Positions 1 through 7,180 of a stretch of 13,323 bases of DNA are shown in pieces. A model generated the notes under the pieces. It made no database searches. It saw only the letters and a list, made by a program, of their open reading frames with translations, and had not been told where the DNA came from. Position numbers and translations under genes: made by a program. This DNA is from Saprospiraceae bacterium (lineage in GTDB: Bacteria > Bacteroidota > Bacteroidia > Chitinophagales > Saprospiraceae). Where the stretch lies: the NCBI GenBank assembly GCA_027031145.1, contig JALVEG010000185.1, forward strand, positions 1 to 13,323. The letters run 5' to 3'. How positions within the stretch are numbered: the stretch's first letter is position 1; each line of letters begins with the position of its first letter.

Positions 1-510
1 AAGTAACTCTCCCCTGTAAAACGCTTTACCTTCTCCCATCATCAGCAATGCAATTTGTGACATAGGCGCAAGATCACCGCTTGCTCCGACAGAACCCTTT
101 CTGCAAACAAAAGGTGTCACTCCTTTATTCAGCATATCAATAAGAGTCTGTGTAATTACCGGTCTGACCCCGGAATTACCGTGAGCATGCACATTTATTC
201 TTCCCAGCATTGCTGCTCTCACCCATTCTATGGGCATTGCATCTCCAATTCCTGCGGCATGATTATAAATAAGATATTTTTGAAATTCCTTTACCTGTTC
301 ATCTGACAGAACCACTTCGGAAAATTCACCGATTCCGGTATTTACTCCATACATTATTTCATGCTTGTCGATCTTTCTTTCCAGCATTGCTCTACAGGTT
401 TTTACCCTGTCCAAAGCATCTGGAGATAATTCTACTTTTTGATTGTGTCTGGCAACATTGACCAGATCTTCTATGGTCAATCCCGAACCCTTTATTATAT
501 ATGTATTCAT
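1..510 (-). CDS. Aromatic amino acid ammonia-lyase, histidine ammonia-lyase-like (HAL/PAL family), N-terminal part
   Basis: Partial gene: 170 codons from an ATG at 508-510 (minus strand) to the window edge; the usual family length is about 500 residues. The enzyme family removes ammonia from an aromatic amino acid (His, Tyr or Phe) without PLP, using an MIO cofactor formed autocatalytically from Ala-Ser-Gly. That triad is visible as A143-S144-G145 inside GSVGASGDLAPMS. The catalytic Tyr is Y54 in YGVNTG. At the substrate-selectivity site the protein reads YNHAAG (N83, H84). Histidine lyases usually have Ser-His here and tyrosine lyases His-Leu, so the retained His leans towards a HAL-like enzyme, but the Asn is unusual and an aminomutase or other aromatic lyase is possible. 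No other hut gene is visible, so context does not settle the substrate. Family assignment is firm, substrate is inference. Confidence 0.9.
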   Translation of the reverse strand, partial: MNTYIIKGSGLTIEDLVNVARHNQKVELSPDALDRVKTCRAMLERKIDKHEIMYGVNTGIGEFSEVVLSDEQVKEFQKYLIYNHAAGIGDAMPIEWVRAAMLGRINVHAHGNSGVRPVITQTLIDMLNKGVTPFVCRKGSVGASGDLAPMSQIALLMMGEGKAFYRGELL

Positions 511-881
511 TATTATAAATTTTATGTAAAATAGTTGAAAAAAATATGAAAAACGATCAATTCTCTGAGCAGAGATGCCCATACTTAAAAAAACTCAAAA
601 ACAAAGGCTTGTTCTGTTAAGTTTTATTTTAAATTCAAGATTTCTGTTAAACATAATTAATGTATCTAATTATGTGGTAAAATTACAAAAAACTTATAAA
701 TAAGTAATAATTTTGACTATTTTATTATATAGTGTCATCATTGATTGATTGTTGATATTATGAGTTACAAAGTAAAATTAGGATATTTATCCCTTTGATA
801 CTTGTTATTTTGGGAATTGTCCCTTTGGGAGGTATTCAATACATAATCAAACTTCCACTTTATTATCACATTTTATTTAGA

Positions 882-914
882 ACCCACCTCAATCCTCCCT
901 TACAAGGGAGGAAG
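882..914 (+). repeat. REP-like palindrome, unit 1
   Basis: The unit starts with ACCCACCTCAA and continues into a 9-bp stem TCCTCCCTT / AAGGGAGGA (893-901 with 904-912) with a 2-nt loop. A short conserved C-rich head followed by a palindrome is the build of REP sequences found as dispersed intergenic repeats in many bacteria. It is in inverted orientation relative to unit 2. Whether it recurs elsewhere in this genome cannot be seen from the window. Confidence 0.6.
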
Positions 915-1017
915 CTGCAACCCGCAAAACCTCTACTTTTTATCCCTAAAAATACCATTCCGGTTAAAACAAGATAAAACGATTGTAGCTTTTCTTTACG
1001 ATTAAGCACATCCACAT

Positions 1018-1055
1018 CTCCCTTCCCACGCTGAGGGAAGGGCTGGGGATGGGTG
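1018..1055 (-). repeat. REP-like palindrome, unit 2 (inverted relative to unit 1)
   Basis: An 8-bp perfect stem CCCTTCCC (1020-1027) / GGGAAGGG (1035-1042) with a 7-nt loop is followed by the tail CTGGGGATGGGTG. Read on the minus strand it begins CACCCATCCCCA and then forms the palindrome, which is the same plan as unit 1 (ACCCA, a few C-rich bases, then the stem). The two units sit about 105 bp apart in head-to-head orientation, as in paired REP elements (BIME-like). Confidence 0.6.
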
Positions 1056-1238
1056 CTAAAACCGGAATCAATTATTAAAAGATGTGTCATAACGAAAGCC
1101 ATATTAACCGATGTTATTTCTGTTTATGACAATTTACATAAAAAACCTTACTTTTTCTATATGCCGTTTATAGGAAACGTCTGGGTCCCATCGACAGGAC
1201 ATACAATATCAATGAGTAGATTTTTTATGCGCAGCACA

Positions 1239-1799
1239 CTAACGGTAATACAACAACAAAAACAAAATAGGAATAATGATTCCAAGAATTGTATAAACCA
1301 ATCCTCTTCCGGTTATGCTGTTTTTACCTTTTACGATAAATATTCCGGTAATTGCAATTATTATCAATCCGGCTGCAAAAAAATCGGAAAACCACAACCA
1401 CCATTTTCCCGGATTATAATGAAGATAATTGACTGCATGAAATACCGGACGGCGTTTCCATTTTTCATATAAGATATCACCGGAAGGAAAAATAATAAAA
1501 CTCCCTTTCTTCAAAAACACCTTCACAGCACCATTTCTCTTTTTGATATGTTTCTTATAATTTTTTTGTTCACCAAAAATATCTATTATTCTTAAAACAT
1601 CCTCTTTATTGTTTAAATCATATGAAGACATATCCAAATGTACCTTATTATTTATTTTTGCATAACTGGGATCCCAATCATTGAGATGGTTCAAAGCAAT
1701 ACCGGAAAGTGAATATATAATTGTCATTCCAAATAAAAAATATCCTACATCCCTGTGGATCACTCTGAACCACCAGCGCCATTTTTTCTTTTTCCCCAT
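1239..1799 (-). CDS. PepSY-associated transmembrane helix protein
   Basis: A 186-residue inner-membrane protein. The N-terminus carries the family signature RVIHRDVGYFLFG followed by YSLSGIALNH, which lies on the first membrane helix (about residues 17-37). A soluble loop of roughly 100 residues follows, then HAVNYLHYNPGKWW leading into a second helix (about 136-157) and a third (about 164-184). Four His residues close to the membrane (H15, H38, H121, H127) are candidates for heme or metal coordination, as proposed for PepSY_TM proteins; this is inference. It is the second gene of an operon: its ATG lies 8 nt after the stop of the OB-fold gene. Related small PepSY-TM proteins in Bacteroidota often lie near iron or metal uptake genes, but no receptor gene is in this window. 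The cytoplasmic start is Lys-rich, which fits the positive-inside rule. Confidence 0.82.
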   Translation of the reverse strand: MGKKKKWRWWFRVIHRDVGYFLFGMTIIYSLSGIALNHLNDWDPSYAKINNKVHLDMSSYDLNNKEDVLRIIDIFGEQKNYKKHIKKRNGAVKVFLKKGSFIIFPSGDILYEKWKRRPVFHAVNYLHYNPGKWWLWFSDFFAAGLIIIAITGIFIVKGKNSITGRGLVYTILGIIIPILFLLLYYR

Positions 1800-1807
1800 A
1801 AAAAAAA

Positions 1808-2302
1808 TTATTTCACAACTTCATATTCAATCCCGTCCATAGAATAAAAAGAAAGATATCCTTTATCGCTTTCTTTGATTTGTTTTCTCAACTTTGCAAT
1901 TTTTTCCATATCTTCTTTGTATTCTGGGTCTTCCGCCTTATGATGGTCTTTAACTTCCTCTTCCCAATTTAGAAGATACTCTTCATCAACTCGTAATTCC
2001 TTAACTGTTCCCAAAACATTGATTGTTTCTCCTTCAATACTCTTGTCAAATTTTGAGATTTTATCCCCTGCCATTATTTTCAAACTTGCCTCGCCATCAT
2101 CGCTAACGATCACAACTTTTTTACCTCCGTGTTTACATACATGGTCTACTGTTCCTGAAACATAAATTGTTTTACCGACAAAAGCATCAGCTTTTCCTTG
2201 GAAATCCTCAACAGGCACAATCTTTTTACCATTTGCATCATCCTGTGCATTTAGCCCGAAAAAACCGGCTATTGTAAATAACATTAAAAATAAATACTTC
2301 AT
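1808..2302 (-). CDS. Secreted periplasmic OB-fold protein with HxCxH motif
   Basis: A 164-residue protein with a clear signal peptide (MKYLFLMLFTIAGFFGLNAQ, cleavage probably just before or after Q20; no lipobox). Residues about 41-105 look like a small beta-barrel of the OB-fold type: FVGKTIYVSGTV, then VVIVSDDGEASLKIM, then ETINVLGTVKEL. Between the first two strands lies DHVCKHGGKK, giving H54-x-C56-x-H58, a possible metal or heme site. The C-terminal third (about 112-148) is highly charged and probably helical or coiled-coil. It is the first gene of the operon with the PepSY membrane protein, which suggests a joint envelope role in metal or redox handling. No biochemical function is established by the sequence. 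A MITE-like repeat begins only 14 nt upstream of the start codon. Confidence 0.75.
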   Translation of the reverse strand: MKYLFLMLFTIAGFFGLNAQDDANGKKIVPVEDFQGKADAFVGKTIYVSGTVDHVCKHGGKKVVIVSDDGEASLKIMAGDKISKFDKSIEGETINVLGTVKELRVDEEYLLNWEEEVKDHHKAEDPEYKEDMEKIAKLRKQIKESDKGYLSFYSMDGIEYEVVK

Positions 2303-2316
2303 AAATTTGATTTTAG

Positions 2317-2479
2317 TGTATCTACTCAGGTAGAATCATTTTGATTGAAAAAAATACTTTTATTGTCATACTCCATCAATTTTTTTGACATAGCACCACT
2401 ATGCCTTTAAAAAATAAGCTTCATCTAGCACTAAAATTGAATTTTTTCATCTCAAAAGCACCCTACCTGAGTAGATGCA
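2317..2479. mobile_element. 163-bp MITE-like element with 17-bp terminal inverted repeats
   Basis: The ends are TGTATCTACTCAGGTAG (2317-2333) and, on the other strand, TGCATCTACTCAGGTAG (2479-2463), identical at 16 of 17 positions. The similarity continues inwards imperfectly (ATTTTGA-TGAAAAAAAT on one side, CTTTTGAGATGAAAAAAT-like on the other). There is no ORF. Inside is a small hairpin CATAG-CACCA-CTATG near 2391-2405. I see no unambiguous target-site duplication. Size, non-coding content and TIRs fit a miniature inverted-repeat transposable element, and the same terminal sequence recurs at 7182-7198, 7362-7378 and 12367-12383. Confidence 0.65.
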
Positions 2480-2691
2480 TATTAGTTAAAAATAGTTTCA
2501 ATTGCTGCGAAAATATTCATTTAATATTAACATACAAAAAAAACAGTTAAAATATCCTTTAATCAACAATAATTCGGAATAAATTTAAATAAAAAATTTT
2601 AAGTTGATTTATATAAAATCTTAAATATCAGAAGCATTTCAAATTCCCTAATTATAAATATTAAAATTTTTTGCAATTTATAACTAATTTA

Positions 2692-2723
2692 TTTGCATAA
2701 TTAAAATATATTACTTTATTTTG
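2692..2723 (+). promoter_or_regulatory. Candidate Bacteroidota promoter for the T9SS gene
   Basis: TTTG at 2692-2695 is followed after 21 nt by TATTTTG at 2717-2723. This approximates the Bacteroidota -33 TTTG / -7 TAnnTTTG pattern but is one base short in the -7 box. If used, transcription would start near 2730 and give a leader of about 180 nt that includes the structured region. Confidence 0.35.
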
Positions 2724-2732
2724 CAATATGAA

Positions 2733-2847
2733 ATGATTTAATGGTAAAAAATCATCTCAGGCAGGATGCTGTATTCTATATAGCAGAAAGCAAACCTATA
2801 TGCAAACTCGTTAAACCCAACCTGTGAGTTAATTGCCTACAAGGCGA
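2733..2847 (+). promoter_or_regulatory. Structured 5' leader with competing pairings, upstream of the T9SS gene
   Basis: Several stems can be drawn in 115 nt. Hairpins: ATGATTT 2733-2739 with AAATCAT 2749-2755; TGCTGTAT 2767-2774 with ATATAGCA 2778-2785 (one G-U pair, 3-nt loop); AACTC 2805-2809 with GAGTT 2826-2830; TTGCC 2833-2837 with GGCGA 2843-2847. In addition CTCA 2756-2759 plus CAGG 2762-2765 can pair with CCTGTGAG 2821-2828 across a 2-nt bulge. That long-range stem excludes the AACTC/GAGTT hairpin, so two folds compete. The region does not match a riboswitch class I can recognise. No intrinsic terminator lies between it and the gene. Confidence 0.4.
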
Positions 2848-2912
2848 TATGATAATACTTAAATTAATTTTATAATACAATTAACTTATTTTTTAACTTA
2901 AATTTTATTCCT

Positions 2913-5900
2913 ATGAAGAATTTTATTCAATCAAGAAATTTTTGGGAAAATTCAAAATTACATCTAACGCTATTTTTGTTTTTTCTCGCGCTGCTGTCTC
3001 TTAATACGGTAGCTAATGCACAGGTGGGCTGCACATTAACCGCAGAAAACTCGGTTAATGTTTATGTTGACGAAAATTGCGAAGGCAATTTGGATTACAC
3101 TGCATTACTTACAGATGACGGTGCTGCTTGCAGCAATAATGCAAGTGATTACATTGTTTTTCTATATGATGAAAATTATGTAGAAATCGACCATGGAACA
3201 GGATCCGTTGTTATTCCTTCAGGAAATGTGGGTAATACTTTGTATGGCAAAGTAGAATATAATCCTATCGGTAATCAAACAGGTTTTATTCCGTTACATA
3301 TTTTCGATAATATCAATCCTACAATTGATTGCCCGACAGATACTATGGAGGTAGCTTGCTGGCAAAGCGATTCTACAATCTTAAAGCCGTTAGACAACTG
3401 TTCAGATGCACATTTGGTTTGGACAGATGAATCGGTAACATCAAATGATTGCTCTTCAGGCCCCGGAGGATTAAATTGGCCATTTAGAAGGTTTAAACAA
3501 ATATCCCGAACTTATGTTGCAGTTGATGCTTCCGGCAATCTTTCCGATCCTTGTGAAGTAGTGCTTAATATCAATTCTTATGATTATTGGAATGCATTCG
3601 GATATCCTAACGATTCTCTTTCTGCTAGAATTTGGGGTGTGCCAAATTTACAAAAATCTTTAGGAAATGCTATCTCATGTCAAGATGCTGATAACTATAA
3701 AGATGCAGATGGAAATTTTGATCCGAATAAAACAGGTTGGCCGGACTTAATTTATTGGGATGAAAATCCAACGACTGCAGAATTAGCTGCGGGTGATAGA
3801 TTTGATACGGTGGCCATAGATAATAGTTGCAAATTTAATTGTAATCTTGCAGCTACTTATATTGATGTAAAAGTAAATACCTGCCCGGATTGCATTGAGA
3901 AAGTAGTTAGAACGTGGTCTGTTGTCGAAACAAATTGTGATCCGAATAATTATAATAGTTTGGTTCATGTTGATGTTCAGTTTATAGAAGTGGTGGACAC
4001 AGTCCCTCCTGTAATAGTATGCCCGGATAATCAGACTGTTAATACAAATCAATTCAATTGTTTAGATACCTATACATTCCCTGTACCGGGAGTAACGGAT
4101 AATTGTCAAACAGAATGGGAATGGGATATTTTAATAGAAAATAACAGCAATTTTCCACAGGTATTTATCGATAATGCCGTTGCAGGTGTAACAAATGTTC
4201 ATGATTTACCTGTTGATACAAATCACATTACATATACCATTACCGAGGCTTGTGGAAACAAAAGCCAATGCACTTTTGATGTTATTGTTGAAGACAAGGT
4301 AGAACCGGTAGCTGTTTGTCAGACATTTACAACTGTATCCCTTACTTATGACGGGGAAGCACAACTTCCTGCTTTTGCTGTAAATAGCGGTAGTTATGAC
4401 AATTGTAGTGTTGTAAGTCTTCAGATAAAAAGAATGGAAACAAATGATGCTTTTGCTGATTACGTAACTTATGATTGTAGTGATCTTGCAGGACAACCAT
4501 GGATGGTAGTACTTGAAGTCACCGATGCAGCTGGCAATAAGGGACAATGTATGGTAAGTGTTGAAGTTCAAGACAAATTGCCTCCAACAATTACATGTCC
4601 TGATGACATGGAAGTGGAATGTGATTTTATATACGAACCGGATAGTTTGAAAAAATATTTCGGATGGCCTACTGCTCATGACAATTGCAATGTTGTTATA
4701 ACTACCGATTCAAAAACTGATGAAAATCCTTGTTATTCCAATCCTGTCAAGATTATAACGAGACACTTCACAGCTACAGATGATGGAGGTAGAACAGATA
4801 ATTGTACTCAGACAATTAATTTTGTTCATACCAATTATTTCGGATATGATGGTACTGTTACCGATGATGATGCTTTAGGTGCGATACATTGGCCGGAAGA
4901 TAAGCATATAGATGGATGTATTAATCCTAATGATGCAGCAAACTCGGATAGCCCTCTCAACCCTGCTCAATCAGGTTGGCCTGTATTAGAAGAATATTCA
5001 TGCGACCAAGTTGGATATCAAAAAAGTGATTTTGTCGTAGTAGATAATGATAATGATTATGACAACAATGAAGCCTGCTTTAAAATCATAAGAACATGGA
5101 CTGTTATTGATGATTGTCACAAAATTAACGGTTCATTTGTAAAATGGCAACATGACCAGGTTATTTATGTAACAAACGATGTTGATCCGGTTATTGACGA
5201 GACTCCTGATAAAATGGTATGCACCTATGATTCTACCTGTGTTGGAGGATATATCGAATTGAAATATGGATTTTCCGATGATTGTACCCAAGCTGAAGAT
5301 TTGAGATGGAAATATTATATTGATCTAAACAATGATAGCGGAAATGATGTAACAACATGGGAAATTGAATCTCCAATCCATAGTGGTGATACCATTGACG
5401 CAAGTGGTACTTATAATATTGGTACTCATAAGATAATGTATCAAGTATGGGATCAATGTGGAAATAGTGCTGTCAGCGTACAATTATTTACTATTCAAAA
5501 TTGCAAAAAGCCAACTCCGATATGTATTGACGGTCTTACTGTGAATTTATCAAAAATGAATAATGAAACTGTAGCAATGATCAGGGACACTATGTTTGAC
5601 GGTGGTTCATATCACACTTGCGGTTATGATCTTGTATTCTCATTCAGCAGCGATACATCAGACCATACAAAAACCTATACTTGTGACGACCTTGGCTTAC
5701 AACCTGTAGAATTGTGGGTAACAGCTTTATTGCCCGATGGCAGCACAACTCAAGATTATTGTACAACTTCAATCGAAGTTCAGGACAACGACACTCTATG
5801 CACCAATCCACTACCTCACGGTATAGTATCCGGTGCAATCGTCAATGAAGACAACGAACCTGTGGAAAATGTTGAAGTAAGTCTTGTAGGCAGTGAATTA

Positions 5901-7043
5901 GGACTTCAAAAAACAAATAATGAAGGAAAATATGAATTTCCACCTGTAATTTACGGTAAAAATTATACTGTAGTTCCTCAGTCAGGAAATGATTATATGA
6001 ACGGACTTTCTACATTAGACCTTGTTTATATACAAAAACATATTCTTGGCATCAAAGAGCTTTCATCTCCTTATGCTATGATAGCTTCGGATGTAAACAA
6101 TGACCAGAAAATAAGTGCTTCAGATATTCTAACTTTGAGAAAACTCATTCTTGGGGTTAATGAAGTTCTTGATAATAATAATGCATGGAAATTTATTTCA
6201 AGCAGCTATAATTTCGAGAATCCTGAAAATCCGATAGCGGAGAAATATCCGCAGAACTTCAAGATTTCAGATCTTGAAAGTGATATGAGCGCTAATTTTA
6301 TTGCTGTCAAAATCGGTGATGCAAGTGGTGATGCAACAGTCAACAATAACGGTGATGTTGAAACAAGAAACAGCGAATCCTTATCATTGGTTATAGATGA
6401 CAATAAAGTTCAAAGAAACCAAACTGTTGAGATTCCTGTTTTTGCAAAAGACTTCAGCGGAATTCAGGGATTTCAGGCAACATTCACTTTCGATCCGAAC
6501 TCAGTTAGTTTTGAAAACATTGAATCAGGTGCTCTGAACCTGGATATGAACAATATTGCTACAAACAGATTATCCAATGGATATCTGCCTATGAGTTGGT
6601 TCAATCCTACAGCAGTAGATATTGATGATGATGCTGTATTGTTTACATTAGTTTTTGAAAGCAATGCAAATGGAAATATTAGAAATATACTTTCCGTTAA
6701 TTCTGATATTACAAAGAAAGAAGCATATAATTCATCATTGGAGAAAATGGATATAAATATAGAATACAGAAACACAGATTCTTCATTTGAATTGATGCAA
6801 AACAGACCTAATCCTTTTGCTAACAGCACTGAAATTATTTTTAATATGCCTGAAAATAGTGACTATGAGTTGAATGTTTATGATATAACAGGAAAACTGG
6901 TATTCAAAACTTCAGGATCAGCTGAAAAAGGATTGAATAGTATTGATATCAATAAAACCGAAATAAATACAACAGGAGTATTGTACTATACACTTAAAGC
7001 AGGAAAATACTCAGCAACAAAGAAAATGGTTGTTATTAAATAA
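2913..7043 (+). CDS. T9SS-exported surface protein with HYR-like repeats, dockerin and cohesin-like domains, type A sorting domain
   Basis: A 1376-residue cell-surface or secreted protein. Residues 1-36 are a signal peptide (hydrophobic LFLFFLALLSL, cleavage ANA|Q). Residues about 40-960 are Cys-rich, HYR-like Ig modules beginning at about 133, 361, 460, 553, 757 and 864, recognisable by DxxPPxIxCP, DNC and DxxGNxxxC patterns. Residues about 970-1025 resemble a carboxypeptidase-regulatory-like (CNA-B-like) domain. A dockerin follows (about 1029-1090): its first repeat is degenerate, the second has the Ca-binding loop D1060-V-N1062-N-D1064-QKISAS-D1071. Residues about 1156-1285 resemble a cohesin (EIPVFAKDFSGIQGFQATF). 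The T9SS type A domain is about 1293-1376 (NRPNPFANST, YDITGKLV, KKMVVIK). The domains suggest adhesion or assembly outside the cell; there is no catalytic domain. The gene stands alone, with a long leader and two terminators. Confidence 0.93.
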   Translation: MKNFIQSRNFWENSKLHLTLFLFFLALLSLNTVANAQVGCTLTAENSVNVYVDENCEGNLDYTALLTDDGAACSNNASDYIVFLYDENYVEIDHGTGSVVIPSGNVGNTLYGKVEYNPIGNQTGFIPLHIFDNINPTIDCPTDTMEVACWQSDSTILKPLDNCSDAHLVWTDESVTSNDCSSGPGGLNWPFRRFKQISRTYVAVDASGNLSDPCEVVLNINSYDYWNAFGYPNDSLSARIWGVPNLQKSLGNAISCQDADNYKDADGNFDPNKTGWPDLIYWDENPTTAELAAGDRFDTVAIDNSCKFNCNLAATYIDVKVNTCPDCIEKVVRTWSVVETNCDPNNYNSLVHVDVQFIEVVDTVPPVIVCPDNQTVNTNQFNCLDTYTFPVPGVTDNCQTEWEWDILIENNSNFPQVFIDNAVAGVTNVHDLPVDTNHITYTITEACGNKSQCTFDVIVEDKVEPVAVCQTFTTVSLTYDGEAQLPAFAVNSGSYDNCSVVSLQIKRMETNDAFADYVTYDCSDLAGQPWMVVLEVTDAAGNKGQCMVSVEVQDKLPPTITCPDDMEVECDFIYEPDSLKKYFGWPTAHDNCNVVITTDSKTDENPCYSNPVKIITRHFTATDDGGRTDNCTQTINFVHTNYFGYDGTVTDDDALGAIHWPEDKHIDGCINPNDAANSDSPLNPAQSGWPVLEEYSCDQVGYQKSDFVVVDNDNDYDNNEACFKIIRTWTVIDDCHKINGSFVKWQHDQVIYVTNDVDPVIDETPDKMVCTYDSTCVGGYIELKYGFSDDCTQAEDLRWKYYIDLNNDSGNDVTTWEIESPIHSGDTIDASGTYNIGTHKIMYQVWDQCGNSAVSVQLFTIQNCKKPTPICIDGLTVNLSKMNNETVAMIRDTMFDGGSYHTCGYDLVFSFSSDTSDHTKTYTCDDLGLQPVELWVTALLPDGSTTQDYCTTSIEVQDNDTLCTNPLPHGIVSGAIVNEDNEPVENVEVSLVGSELGLQKTNNEGKYEFPPVIYGKNYTVVPQSGNDYMNGLSTLDLVYIQKHILGIKELSSPYAMIASDVNNDQKISASDILTLRKLILGVNEVLDNNNAWKFISSSYNFENPENPIAEKYPQNFKISDLESDMSANFIAVKIGDASGDATVNNNGDVETRNSESLSLVIDDNKVQRNQTVEIPVFAKDFSGIQGFQATFTFDPNSVSFENIESGALNLDMNNIATNRLSNGYLPMSWFNPTAVDIDDDAVLFTLVFESNANGNIRNILSVNSDITKKEAYNSSLEKMDINIEYRNTDSSFELMQNRPNPFANSTEIIFNMPENSDYELNVYDITGKLVFKTSGSAEKGLNSIDINKTEINTTGVLYYTLKAGKYSATKKMVVIK

Positions 7044-7051
7044 GTTTAATT

Positions 7052-7086
7052 GAAGTGCAGCTTTAAAAAAGTTGCACTTCTTTTTT
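7052..7086 (+). terminator. Strong intrinsic terminator after the T9SS gene
   Basis: A 13-bp stem (7052-7064 with 7068-7080; one G-U pair, AAA loop) starting GAAGTGCA and ending TGCACTTC is followed directly by TTTTTT. It begins 8 nt after the stop codon. Confidence 0.85.
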
Positions 7087-7123
7087 AAAAACTATTTCTT
7101 GAAGAATAAACTTCTTCTGATCA

Positions 7124-7156
7124 ATCCCTCTTCATAATGATGGAGAGGGATTTTTC
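7124..7156 (+). terminator. Second intrinsic terminator after the T9SS gene
   Basis: ATCCCTCTTCAT (7124-7135) pairs with ATGGAGAGGGAT (7140-7151), 12 bp with one G-U pair and an AATG loop, followed by a T run to 7155. It backs up the first terminator only about 40 nt downstream. Confidence 0.7.
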
Positions 7157-7180
7157 ATTTTAGTAACTTTATTAAGATAA

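Larger units (their letters stand above)
511..1238. other. Long intergenic region with REP-like palindromes, no convincing gene
   Basis: These 728 bases separate two minus-strand transcription units. Open frames here are short, have no family resemblance and run across palindromes, so I read the region as non-coding. It contains two C/G-rich palindromes (described separately) in an otherwise AT-rich background, a small inverted repeat CTCTG-AG-CAGAG at 563-574 upstream of the ammonia-lyase gene, and a GC-richer patch around 1178-1200 that holds GTCC/GGAC complementarity. No TAnnTTTG-type promoter is evident for the ammonia-lyase gene. Confidence 0.7.
2303..2912. other. Intergenic region between the OB-fold operon and the T9SS gene
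   Basis: This 610-bp divergent region holds the MITE-like element, then about 210 bases of very AT-rich sequence (2480-2690) in which I see no gene or motif, then a weak promoter candidate and a structured leader in front of the T9SS gene. The last 60 bases before the T9SS start are unstructured and AT-rich. Confidence 0.7.

Noticed and set aside
795..1102. Short ORFs on both strands (60 and 78 codons)
   Set aside because: They overlap the REP-like palindromes and have translations typical of palindromic C/G-rich DNA (for example PLQGRK and HPQPFPQRGKG), not of a protein family.
1053..1472. 139-codon plus-strand ORF
   Set aside because: Its second half is antisense to the PepSY membrane protein gene, and its first half crosses a REP unit; no family resemblance.
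1808..2302. Lipoprotein assignment for the OB-fold protein
   Set aside because: There is no Cys at the end of the signal peptide; the only Cys is C56 in the mature protein.
2755..2850. c-di-GMP-I (GEMM) riboswitch
   Set aside because: GCAAACC and GCCTACAAGG fragments recall that class, but the conserved hairpin order and the GGGACGCAAAGC-type core are missing, so I only call a structured leader.
4206..4679. 157-codon minus-strand ORF inside the T9SS gene
   Set aside because: Antisense to conserved HYR-like repeats; the composition is a mirror of the real gene.
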